This document shows positions 26,721 through 34,388 of a stretch of DNA of 64,000 nucleotides, piece by piece (position 1 is the first letter of the stretch; each line of letters begins with the position of its first letter). A program made the translations under genes and the position numbers. A model generated the notes under the pieces. That model saw only the letters and a program-made list of their open reading frames with translations, did no database searches and was not told the DNA's origin. The stretch is taken from positions 24,630-88,629 of the forward strand of contig NBMI01000017.1 in NCBI GenBank assembly GCA_002085445.1. Direction: 5' to 3'. Source of the stretch: Candidatus Parabeggiatoa sp. nov. 2 (GTDB taxonomy: Bacteria; Pseudomonadota; Gammaproteobacteria; Beggiatoales; Beggiatoaceae).

Positions 26721-28004
26721 TTACGGATTTCCAAAGTGACCGTTAAGTGCCGCCGCTAGTTCGCTCAGTTTTTGTTCTAGTTCATTGATAGGTTTAGGGT
26801 TTACGCCACTGAATACACGGGGCGTTAGGGTATTGCCAACAATCTCGACTCCCTGAAATTGGCTCAGGATCGGATTGACGTCTTGAAGCATCTCAGCAAC
26901 GCTGGTATCTTCACCGTCGGTAAAAATCAGCAGGGTTGTCGGTTTTTGGTGCGCGGCGACTTCTTTAGCAGCCAGTTCAATGCCCGCACGTAAATTGGTG
27001 CCACCTTCGGCCTTGATATTGTCCAAAAAGAAAATCAGTTGTTGCCCCGTTTCGTTGTTTACTTCTTTGATACCCCCTAAGGCACTGGTTGCCGAAAAAT
27101 GGTAGGCAATGACATTGGCGTAGTGTTTGGCGAAAAATGATTTTCTCATCTTTTCGAGGGTTTTCCTCGCCTCGGCTTGAACCGCCGAAAAATGGGGCTC
27201 CATACTGGAGCTTTTATCCATAATAATAATAAAACTTTGGGTTTCGATTGGCACGAAAATCTTTGGAGGGCTACAGTCCCTAAGCGAAAATAGCAAAAGC
27301 AATAGTAAGAGTAAAGCTAACAGCCAGATTTTACGACGACGGCGCAACCGTAGTTGATTAGCCCATTGCAAAAGGCCGTCCATTCCCGTTTGTTGCTCAA
27401 AAGTCTTTGGAGACTCAATGACTAAAGCCGATTTTTGCACGGCCCGCACAATGTGACTTAGTTGATTAGCCCATTGCAAAAGGCCGTCCATTCCCGTTTG
27501 TTGCTCAAAAGTCTTTGGAGAGTCAATGACTAAACCCGATTTTTGCACGGCCCGCACAATGTGACTGTGGCACTCGTGAGCGGCCTCGGTTTCATTGGAA
27601 TAACGGCCGGTTGGATCGAGATACAAACCAAATTTGACGCGGCTTCCCGACTCATTGACTCCGCGGTGAATTTCATCGGACAACACAATGTTGGAAAGGG
27701 CCGGGGTTTCTCGCAATCGAATTAGCGATTGGACGAGATTGACCACATCCTGCCGACACTGGCGCTCTGGCTCAGGGTTTTCGCCGCGAGGATCAGCGGC
27801 TTGGAGTCGGACACCGCTGATTTTGGTACTCACTTGGGCAATCTCATCCTTATTAATGGAAAAACGCCCACGATGCCAAGCCGCATGTCCCAACGGAAAG
27901 AAAAATTCTGAGACGATATCAGGCTGGCGCATACGATCACGAAAAATGTTTTCGTCAACCGCGGCGCTTTTTTGAGCCGGCATCTCTTTTAGGTTATTTT
28001 TCAT
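26721..28004 (-). CDS. Membrane-anchored VWA-domain protein
   Basis: The 427-residue protein has a cytoplasmic N-terminal region, one very hydrophobic transmembrane helix near 230-247 (LLALLLLLLLLFS), and a von Willebrand A domain with an intact metal-ion-dependent adhesion site: DKSSSM near 263, the Thr loop, and TDGED near 363. The N-terminal part contains a 36-residue perfect-to-near-perfect tandem duplication (SHIVRAVQKS...WANQL twice). VWA proteins of this kind usually scaffold complexes, often with ATPases. Here the partners are probably the GTPase and the SrfB-like ATPase downstream on the same strand. The start lies next to GTAGTTTGTAGTTT repeats with no clear ribosome binding site. 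Confidence 0.8.
   Translation of the reverse strand: MKNNLKEMPAQKSAAVDENIFRDRMRQPDIVSEFFFPLGHAAWHRGRFSINKDEIAQVSTKISGVRLQAADPRGENPEPERQCRQDVVNLVQSLIRLRETPALSNIVLSDEIHRGVNESGSRVKFGLYLDPTGRYSNETEAAHECHSHIVRAVQKSGLVIDSPKTFEQQTGMDGLLQWANQLSHIVRAVQKSALVIESPKTFEQQTGMDGLLQWANQLRLRRRRKIWLLALLLLLLLLFSLRDCSPPKIFVPIETQSFIIIMDKSSSMEPHFSAVQAEARKTLEKMRKSFFAKHYANVIAYHFSATSALGGIKEVNNETGQQLIFFLDNIKAEGGTNLRAGIELAAKEVAAHQKPTTLLIFTDGEDTSVAEMLQDVNPILSQFQGVEIVGNTLTPRVFSGVNPKPINELEQKLSELAAALNGHFGNP
27351..27566. repeat. 108-bp in-frame tandem duplication inside the VWA gene
   Basis: Two consecutive 108-bp copies (period measured from TAGTTGATTAGCCCATTGC) differ at only a few bases and add exactly 36 codons. The Gly/Ala and Asp/Glu differences between the two protein copies show that slight divergence has begun. 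Confidence 0.9.
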
Positions 28005-28256
28005 TCGTTTGTAGTTTGTAGTTTGTAGTTTGTAGTAGGCGATTTATCGCCTTTGAGTAACTATACTCAAACCGATATAATAACTCAATTGCACACTGCT
28101 ATAGATTGCGCTTGGTAATGGGTTATCGAATTCAGTTTTTTAAAGCAAAAAATAATTCCGAGAAGTGTAATGGGGAATTGATTTGACATTGATTCATTTT
28201 TTGACCAATTACCGATTAGCAAAAGCGCAACCATTGGCAGTGTTGAACACAACTAA

Positions 28257-28506
28257 TAACGTGAGCTCGACTTGAAATATCAGTGAGTTATATCATTATT
28301 AATTATATCAACTCGTTATTTATAATGACGGTTAAATCAATCCGTTAAAAACAACAACAAACTTTACTGACTCATTTCATTCTATGGCCCACAATTTCCT
28401 GTTATTGACCGTATTAATGTTAAGGGTTTAATCGTAAAAAAAGTTTTTTAAATAAATTAATTATTGTGAAACTTATCTAATTTATTGAAAAGTCGAACTG
28501 ACGTTA
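28257..28506. mobile_element. MITE with TAACGTGAG(C/T)TCGACT ends
   Basis: The left TAACGTGAGCTCGACT and the right end, reverse complement TAACGTCAGTTCGACT, match at 14 of 16 positions over a 250-bp AT-rich element without coding capacity. A perfect-ended member lies at 31527-31795 and a left half at 56055-56190. Its right end is 25 bp before the ruvB start, so it forms the ruvB leader. Confidence 0.7.
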
Positions 28507-28530
28507 ATATCAAAGCCTACTACCGTTACA

Positions 28531-29565
28531 GTGACCATTGAAACAGACCGTTTAATCAGCCCTGTTGGGAATACTGAAGATCGCGCCATTGATAAAGCCA
28601 TTCGTCCGCGACATTTAGCCGATTATGCTGGACAACCGCGCGTCCGTGAGCAAATGGATATTTTTATTCCGGCCGCCAAATCGCGGGGCGAGGCGCTTGA
28701 TCATGTATTGATTTTTGGAGCGCCAGGACTCGGCAAAACCAGTTTGGCATACATAATAGCCAACGAAATGGAAGTCAAGATACGCCAAACTTCGGGGCCC
28801 GTTTTAGAACGCGCCGGCGACTTAGCAGCCTTATTGACCAATTTAGAACCGCGTGATGTCTTATTTATTGATGAAATTCATCGCCTAAGTCCTGTCGTTG
28901 AAGAAATTTTGTATCCGGCGATGGAAGATTTTCAACTCGATATTATGATAGGCGAAGGCCCCGCCGCCCGTTCCATTAAACTAGATTTGCCACCCTTTAC
29001 GCTAGTGGGCGCTACCACTCGCGCCGGTTTACTAACATCGCCGTTGCGGGATCGTTTTGGCATCACGCAACGATTAGAATTCTATAATAGTCAAGATTTA
29101 GCAGTTATTATTACTCGCTCGGCCGGTATCTTGAACGTGCCGATTGATACCGACGGGGCAACGGAATTGGCTTGCCGCTCGCGGGGAACGCCGCGCATTG
29201 CTAACCGTTTACTGCGGCGAGTGCGCGATTATGCCCAAGTCCGTGCCGACGGGCAAATTAACCGAGAAGTCGCACAAAAAGCCTTGGATTTACTCAATGT
29301 CGACACCTACGGTTTAGACATTATGGACAGAAAATTATTATTGGCTATCATGGAAAAATTTGATGGGGGGCCGGTTGGCGTAGAAAGTCTAGCGGCCATT
29401 GTCGGTGAAGAACGTGGTACGATAGAGGATGTGATTGAACCATTTTTGCTGCAACAAGGCTTTTTGATGCGTACACCACGAGGGCGCATGGTAACACGGT
29501 TAGCGTGGCAACATTTTGGCATAACCCCCAAAGGTTCAAAGGATTTATTTGATAACGGCCCCTAA
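28531..29565 (+). CDS. ruvB: Holliday junction DNA helicase RuvB
   Basis: The AAA+ motor drives branch migration of Holliday junctions with RuvA. The length of 344 residues is standard. I see Walker [10 protein letters not shown] (residues 65-73), Walker B LFIDEIH, sensor 1 GATTRAG, the LRDRFG arginine-finger region and the C-terminal winged helix ending in RTPRGRMVT. The start codon is GTG and no clear Shine-Dalgarno precedes it, because a MITE supplies the leader. ruvA and ruvC are not adjacent. The neighbour downstream is ybgC and the tol-pal genes, a common gammaproteobacterial order. Confidence 0.97.
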   Translation: MTIETDRLISPVGNTEDRAIDKAIRPRHLADYAGQPRVREQMDIFIPAAKSRGEALDHVLIFGAPGLGKTSLAYIIANEMEVKIRQTSGPVLERAGDLAALLTNLEPRDVLFIDEIHRLSPVVEEILYPAMEDFQLDIMIGEGPAARSIKLDLPPFTLVGATTRAGLLTSPLRDRFGITQRLEFYNSQDLAVIITRSAGILNVPIDTDGATELACRSRGTPRIANRLLRRVRDYAQVRADGQINREVAQKALDLLNVDTYGLDIMDRKLLLAIMEKFDGGPVGVESLAAIVGEERGTIEDVIEPFLLQQGFLMRTPRGRMVTRLAWQHFGITPKGSKDLFDNGP

Positions 29566-29625
29566 TTAATAGTTAATAATTAATTGTTAATGATTAATTA
29601 TTAATTAATTAAGGAAGGGGTGAGC

Positions 29626-29872
29626 TGGGCTGATGAAAATAAGCTTCCTTTGGTGTCTAAAACTGATCTCGCGTAGCGAAAAACGAAGTTTGATCCCCTA
29701 AAATATTCCGCTTCAATTTTCTTAATTTAAAAACAACAATCGCATCGGCAAAATTCGCTCTGCGAAACTTTTGCCGATGCGAGTATTCTTTAATGATCTC
29801 GCGTAGCGAAAAACGAAGTTTCATTAATCATTAATCATTAATCATTAATCATTAATAATTTTCATCACCCCA
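29626..29872. mobile_element. MITE with TGGG(G/C)TGATGAAAA ends between ruvB and ybgC
   Basis: The left end TGGGCTGATGAAAA and right end TTTTCATCACCCCA are inverted repeats (13 of 14). The core carries two copies of GATCTCGCGTAGCGAAAAAC and runs of TTAATCA heptamers. The flanks GGGGTGAGC and GGGCTGAAC match at 7 of 9, which may be an eroded 9-bp target duplication as at 35692-35850. Confidence 0.65.
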
Positions 29873-29906
29873 GGGCTGAACTGAGTTTAGCAAGATTTAT
29901 TTAACA

Positions 29907-30317
29907 ATGAATGAATTTATTTGGCCCATTCGCGTCTATTACGAAGACACAGATGCCGGTGGCTTTGTTTATCATACGAATTATTTGAAATTTATGGAAC
30001 GTGCCCGCACAGAATGGTTGCGTGAATTGGGGTTTGAGCAAACGCAACTGAGAGCGCAATATAATCTAGTATTTGTGGTACGGCAACTTTCCATAGATTA
30101 TTTAAAAACCGCTTTATTCAATGACTTACTGCATATCAATACCAGCCTAACCCATATGGGCAAAGTCCGCATGACATTGACACAACAAGTGTTGCGCGAC
30201 GCGGAAATTTTATGTACGGCCGTCGTTAAAATCGCGGCTATCAATGTTATCAAGCAGCGCCCACAAGCGATTCCACCGGACATTCTCAAAGCATTACGCC
30301 TTATCAGTGATCAGTGA
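29907..30317 (+). CDS. ybgC: Acyl-CoA thioesterase YbgC, hot-dog fold
   Basis: It is the Tol-Pal-associated thioesterase that acts on short or long acyl-CoA or ACP at the inner membrane. The 136-residue protein has the family signature YYEDTDAGGFVYHTNYLKFMER at residues 10-31, cut here in two: YYEDTDAGG with the catalytic Asp, and VYHTNYLKFMER. It is the first gene of the tol-pal cluster, as in E. coli. The last codons (RLISDQ, stop) and the stop itself come from a heptamer tract (TCAGTGATCAGTGATCAG), so the native C-terminus has been replaced or extended. Confidence 0.95.
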   Translation: MNEFIWPIRVYYEDTDAGGFVYHTNYLKFMERARTEWLRELGFEQTQLRAQYNLVFVVRQLSIDYLKTALFNDLLHINTSLTHMGKVRMTLTQQVLRDAEILCTAVVKIAAINVIKQRPQAIPPDILKALRLISDQ

Positions 30318-30375
30318 TCAGTTGTCAGTGATCACTCTGATAACTGATAATAAATCAGTGCTCACTGATCATTGA
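30301..30375. repeat. TCAGTGA/ACTGATA heptamers at the ybgC 3' end
   Basis: CAGTGATCAGTGATCAG, then CACTCTGATAACTGATAA. The first units lie inside the ybgC frame and provide its stop. Confidence 0.75.
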
Positions 30376-30534
30376 AAAAACGGCTATATACTTTGCATTG
30401 CGTTTTTGTCATTTCGACTTGAGGATAAATCTTGTTGAAATGGCTCAATTTCTCGCGATGTGAGACATGACAAAAAACTTCTTCGATGATGGTGTCTAGT
30501 ATAAGTCTAAGGCTTTTCATTTTTCATTTTTCAT

Positions 30535-30720
30535 TAGTGATGAGCCTCTTGCAAAACTCATTAAAAATGACTATTCCTACTTTGTCAGATTTAATGTAAC
30601 TCATTGATTTCTACAGAATGGCCCCCAAAAGGGCCTCTATATAAATCAATTACTTAGGTGTAATGTGACAAAGTAGAACTATTCGCCGTTGGCGAAAAGA
30701 CTTTTGCAAGTTCCTCACTA
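30535..30720. mobile_element. MITE-like element with GAGCCTCTTGCAAAA ends
   Basis: The left TAGTGATGAGCCTCTTGCAA and right TTTTGCAAGTTCCTCACTA ends are imperfect inverted repeats. An inner palindrome runs from CTACTTTGTCAGATTTAATG to GGTGTAATGTGACAAAGTAG. The whole 186-bp block lies between ybgC and tolQ and codes for nothing. TTGCAAAA termini are seen in several IS families, but no transposase is present. Confidence 0.6.
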
Positions 30721-30821
30721 AAAAACTGATAACTGAAAAACTGATAACTGATAACTGAAAAACTGATAACTGAAAAACTGATCACTAAAAACTGATCACG
30801 GAAATAACTGAAAACTGATAA
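30721..30821. repeat. Heptamer/octamer array before tolQ
   Basis: AACTGATAACTGAAAAACTG units run from the MITE up to the tolQ ATG, leaving no recognisable ribosome binding site. Confidence 0.75.
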
Positions 30822-31485
30822 ATGTTAACTGAAACGATAGCTGAGTTAGACTTATCATTTGTACAATTAGTGCTTGAAGCCAGCTTGCTAGTGCAAATGG
30901 TCATGTTGTTGTTATTGCTGATTTCCATCTTTTGAAGACAACTTTTGGAAATTTAAGGATTTAAATGCGTTATACAATCGCATCTGTAGCTATGATGACG
31001 AGCCAAAAGGCATGGAAAGTATCTTTACCGCCGGCTATATGGAATTTGTGAGACTGCGTAAACAACCCAATATGACACCCCATGCTTTATTAGAAGGCTC
31101 ACGCCGCGCCATGCGCGTGGCACTGCATCGAGAGATGAACGAATTGGAAGCCCATTTAGCGGCACTGGCAAGTGTCGGCTCTGTCAGTCCTTATATCGGT
31201 TTATTTGGTACCGTTTGGGGAATTATGAATTCATTTCAAGCCTTGGGCGGGATACAGCAAGCCACTTTAGCGATGGTGGCGCCGGGCATTTCAGAAGCAC
31301 TGATTGCCACAGCAATGGGTTTGTTTGCGGCGATTCCCGCCGTTATGGCTTATAATCATTATGTGGATGATGTTGATCGTTTAACGACTCGCTATGAGAC
31401 TTTTTTGGAGGAATTTACCGGCATTTTGCAACGTCAAGCACATACCACCGTGAACTATCCGCCACCTGCACCTGCCAGCGCATGA
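30822..31485 (+). pseudogene. tolQ: tolQ with an internal deletion and frameshift
   Basis: TolQ is the inner-membrane motor subunit of Tol-Pal. The 5' frame (30822-30935) reads MLTETIAELDLSFVQLV then LEASLLVQMVMLLLLLISIF and stops at TGA. From about 30928 a +1 frame reads FEDNFWKFKDLNALY, then KGMESIFTAGYMEFVRLR and the rest of TolQ to 31485, including GSVSPYIGLFGTVWG and APGISEALIATAMGLFAAIP. Compared with E. coli TolQ, about 22 residues between SI and FED are missing, so roughly 65 bp were lost, which also shifted the frame. The junction is TTT TGA with a slippery TTTT. A +1 slip there would restore a shortened protein. An open stretch from the ATG at 31012 (157 codons) lacks helix 1. It is most likely non-functional. 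Confidence 0.88.
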
Positions 31486-31526
31486 TAAAATTCCCCCGTG
31501 AACAAATCCCCCTAATTAATAATTAA

Positions 31527-31795
31527 TAACGTGAGTTCGATTTTTCAATAAGTTAGATAAATCTTATGTTAATCAAGTATTTGATGACAATTAATTGATT
31601 AAAAAGACATTTTTATTATATGGGATACCCTTAGCATTAATACGTTAAAACCGGATATTTGTGGGCCATCAACTGGAATGAACCAGTACAGCTTATGGTT
31701 TTTTTAACTGATTGATAATTGAGTCATTATAACTAAATAATTGATATAACGACTAATTTTATAACACATTGATATTTAAAGTCGAACTCACGTTA
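31527..31795. mobile_element. MITE with perfect 14-bp ends between tolQ and tolR
   Basis: TAACGTGAGTTCGA at the left and TCGAACTCACGTTA at the right are perfect inverted repeats around a 269-bp AT-rich, non-coding core that includes ATTAATACGTTAA. It is the best-preserved member of the family at 28257 and 56055. It separates tolQ from tolR, which are normally adjacent. Confidence 0.75.
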
Positions 31796-31814
31796 GTTAT
31801 TTCGTCAACGACTA

Positions 31815-31837
31815 CTACTGATAACTGATAACTGAAA
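31815..31837. repeat. Heptamers abutting the tolR start codon
   Basis: CTGATAACTGATAACTGAAA ends exactly at the tolR ATG, so the translation initiation region consists of repeat sequence with no Shine-Dalgarno motif. Confidence 0.8.
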
Positions 31838-32257
31838 ATGTCGCGCTCTCGCCGTCGCCGTCGTCTTTCTGAGATGAATGTTGTGCCCTACATCGATGTG
31901 ATGTTGGTACTGTTGATTATTTTTATGATCACCTCGCCTTTATTAACAAGAAGCGTGGATGTAGAATTGCCGGCTGTCAAACAAGCCGAAAATGTCGTCC
32001 CCACGCAAACGAAATTTGTAATCGTCACCATTGATGCACAGGGGCGCCTATTTTTGGATGATGACGAAAAAGCACTGTCAATGGAGACACTACTCACCCG
32101 TGTAGCTGCTTCAATACGTTTTGCCCCCGACTCGCAAGTGTTAGTGAGAGGAGATAGTCGGTTAGCTTATGGAGAAGTTGTGAAAGTCATGTCATTGTTG
32201 CAAGAGGCGGGTGTGTCTAAAGTTGGGCTGCTGACAAAACCGATACATTTTAATTAA
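31838..32257 (+). CDS. tolR: Tol-Pal system protein TolR
   Basis: TolR is the ExbD-like subunit that uses the proton gradient with TolQ to energise TolA. The 139-residue protein begins with a basic cytoplasmic tail (SRSRRRRR), then MNVVPYIDVMLVLLIIFM containing the essential transmembrane Asp, and a periplasmic domain ending TKPIHFN. The length is normal and the gene appears intact. It starts directly after heptamer repeats. A MITE separates it from the damaged tolQ and about 590 bp separate it from the tolA copies, so the operon is interrupted. Confidence 0.96.
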   Translation: MSRSRRRRRLSEMNVVPYIDVMLVLLIIFMITSPLLTRSVDVELPAVKQAENVVPTQTKFVIVTIDAQGRLFLDDDEKALSMETLLTRVAASIRFAPDSQVLVRGDSRLAYGEVVKVMSLLQEAGVSKVGLLTKPIHFN

Positions 32258-32845
32258 CAATTGTTACCAATTACTAATTAATGCACACAAACAAAGTTTG
32301 TGAGGGGGTATCTCCCAAGGCTCTTTTTTGACAAAAAGAGCGCTTGAATTGCCGTTTAGGTCGCAATCACCTACGCTCGCCCTTTTACCTAACCAACGAT
32401 TTTAGGTTAGAACCACACCCAAAAGAGAGCTTCTGCACTCACATAATAATTATAAAGACTTGCTCCAAAAATTCAAGAGCATCCATCTTAAAGTCAATAC
32501 AGAGAAGGTGGGTAAACAGATTGATTGCAATTGGTAGATTTTGTTAATGTTTGTTAATAAATTGGGTCATAAGCATGAACCTTTGTAATCTTTTAAGTAA
32601 AGGCATCTTCGATGCACCAACCCCAAAGGGTTGTGGTGCTTGGTTCGATTCCCCCCCCCAGGTTTTACCTCAATGCCATAAAGGATTGGGCAACCACAAG
32701 GGATTGCCCCTACGAAACCTCGCGTCTTTAGGGACTTTCGAGGTTTTCCAACCGGTTCGCCCAGGCTTAACTTACGATCACTTCTCACTGAAAAACTGAT
32801 AACTGATAACTGATAACTGATAACTGAAAACTGATCACTGAATAA
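32258..32845. other. tolR-tolA gap: hairpins, dispersed motifs and heptamers
   Basis: No gene is recognised. GCTCTTTTTTGACAAAAAGAGC (32320-32341) is a perfect-stem hairpin. AAACCTCG...CGAGGTTTT (32717-32755) is terminator-like. GGGCAACCACAAGGGATTGC resembles the 16-bp array unit of 13.1 kb, and CACCAACCCCAAAGGGTTG recurs near 51725. From about 32786 to 32845 a clean ACTGATA tract runs into the next start codon. Confidence 0.6.
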
Positions 32846-33247
32846 ATGTGGGATAAATTGATTTCATTAATTGACGCACTTCTCATTCACGCCATTTTTC
32901 TGGCGATATTGTTATTCAGTGCCAATTTGCCTAAATTCTCATCACCTACCCCCACCACGCCAGAACAAACTGTGGTGGACGAAAGTGCCGTGCTTGAAGA
33001 AATGGAACGTTTAAAACGCGAAGACGAATTCAAAAATGCCACGCAACAGGCACAGCACTATGCGTTGGAACAGAAAAAAATAGAATATGAACAATTTGTT
33101 GTACAAGAACGAGTCCATTTGGAGGACTTACACGACGAACAAGAAAAGGAAAGGCAACAATTAGAGGCACTGAAACAACGTCGGCAGGCAGAGGCACAGA
33201 CATTAGAAAAACTCCGGCGCGATAAAGCCCTTCTCAGTGAACAGTGA
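32846..33247 (+). pseudogene. Truncated tolA duplicate (membrane anchor and coiled coil only)
   Basis: The 133-codon ORF starts MWDKLISLIDALLIHAIF, closely parallel to full TolA (MWDKFISFINALIVNALL), and continues as a charged coiled coil. It lacks the rest of domain II and the TonB-like C-terminal domain. The last residues (LLSEQ, stop) are encoded by heptamers. It is the upstream partner of a tandem tolA duplication whose 3' half was replaced by repeats. A short anchored protein could still be made. Confidence 0.8.
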
Positions 33248-33394
33248 GCAGTGATCAGTGAGCATTTTCAGTGAGCATTTTCAGTGAGCTGTGTAAACTA
33301 AAAAATTGATAACTGATAACTGAAAAACTGATAACTGAAAAACTGATCACTGATAACTGAAAAACTGATAACTGACAAACTGATAACTGATAAC
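33237..33394. repeat. Heptamers between the two tolA copies
   Basis: CAGTGAACAGTGAGCAGTG-type units change to ACTGATAACTGAAAA units and end at the ATG of full-length tolA, so stop and start codons on both sides lie in repeats. Confidence 0.85.
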
Positions 33395-34375
33395 ATGTGG
33401 GACAAATTCATTTCATTTATCAACGCGCTCATTGTCAACGCGCTACTGCTGGCGATAGTGTTTTATAGTGTGGTTCTACCAAAGGAGCCTAGCAAAACCT
33501 TACTAATCGCGCCAGAGAATATTATGCAAGCGGTGGCTGTCGATGAAAAACAAATGCTGGTGGCAATGAGACAGATAAAAAGCCAGTCTGTCCGCGAAAG
33601 GCGGACACTACGGGCACAACAGCGTGAATTGGATAGAAAAAAACGACAGCTTGAACGAACAGTCCTCAAAGAAACCCAACGTCTCGATAAACTACGCCAA
33701 CAAAAAGAAAAAGAGCAACAGCGGTTGGCAAAGACTAAACAACGCAAATGGGCCGAGGCGGAGACATTAAGAGCGCTTAAACGCAAAAAAGCCGAGCAAG
33801 CGTATTTAAGGCGAGAAGCCGAAGAAATAAGAAGGCTAGAAGAAGCCCATCGTAAAGCGTTGGAAGCCGCAGCGCGAGAAAGAAAACAAAGAGAACAAGC
33901 AGCGAAACGTCGAGCCGAACAAGCACGATTAGCCAGAGAAGCTGAGAAAAAACGTCGAGCCAAACAAGCGCGATTAGCCAGAGAAGCTGAAAAAAGACGT
34001 CTCGCCGATGCCAAGCGTCGTCAAGCCGAAAGGCGAGCGCGTTTAGCCGCCGAAAAAAAACGCAAAGCGGCCCAAGTTGCGAAGCAAAGAGCAGAACAAA
34101 AAAAACGTATTCAAAAAGTGATGAGGGATATTCAACAACAAGTTCTCAATTTCTGGGTACGCCCCCGTGGTTATTACAGAGGCTTGTCTTGTATTATAGA
34201 AATACGTTTAGGGCCGGGGGGCGAAGTAACTTCCGTTCAAATCATTGAGCGTAGTGGTAACTTTGTCTTTGATAACTCAGCCTTGAAGGCCATTCGTAAC
34301 GCGTCACCATTACCGGTACCAGCGGATATCTTTGATACTTTTAAACATTTTAACTTTCGATTTAAACCTAAGTAA
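33395..34375 (+). CDS. tolA: Tol-Pal system protein TolA
   Basis: TolA links the TolQR motor to TolB and Pal across the periplasm. The 326-residue protein has an N-terminal transmembrane anchor (about 8-27), a long Lys/Arg/Glu/Ala-rich helical domain II (about 60-240) and a C-terminal TonB/TolA-like domain with CIIEIRLGPGGEVTSVQI and DNSALKAIRNASPLPVP. All three domains are present, so this is the functional copy. Its ATG follows directly on heptamer repeats. tolB starts 14 bp after its stop. Confidence 0.95.
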   Translation: MWDKFISFINALIVNALLLAIVFYSVVLPKEPSKTLLIAPENIMQAVAVDEKQMLVAMRQIKSQSVRERRTLRAQQRELDRKKRQLERTVLKETQRLDKLRQQKEKEQQRLAKTKQRKWAEAETLRALKRKKAEQAYLRREAEEIRRLEEAHRKALEAAARERKQREQAAKRRAEQARLAREAEKKRRAKQARLAREAEKRRLADAKRRQAERRARLAAEKKRKAAQVAKQRAEQKKRIQKVMRDIQQQVLNFWVRPRGYYRGLSCIIEIRLGPGGEVTSVQIIERSGNFVFDNSALKAIRNASPLPVPADIFDTFKHFNFRFKPK

Positions 34376-34388
34376 GTTGGGAGAACTT

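Noticed and set aside
30925..30940. Programmed +1 frameshift as the sole explanation of tolQ
   Set aside because: The slippery TTT TGA is suggestive, but about 22 conserved residues are also missing, so a deletion is the simpler cause.
31012..31485. Short 157-codon TolQ-like ORF as a normal gene start
   Set aside because: The same frame continues upstream with clear TolQ sequence (FEDNFWKFKDLNALY), and the first helix is in another frame, so it is a damaged tolQ.
33463..34014. 183-codon minus-strand ORF opposite tolA
   Set aside because: It is a shadow of the Lys/Arg/Ala-rich tolA domain, with low-complexity Ser/Arg/Ala composition.
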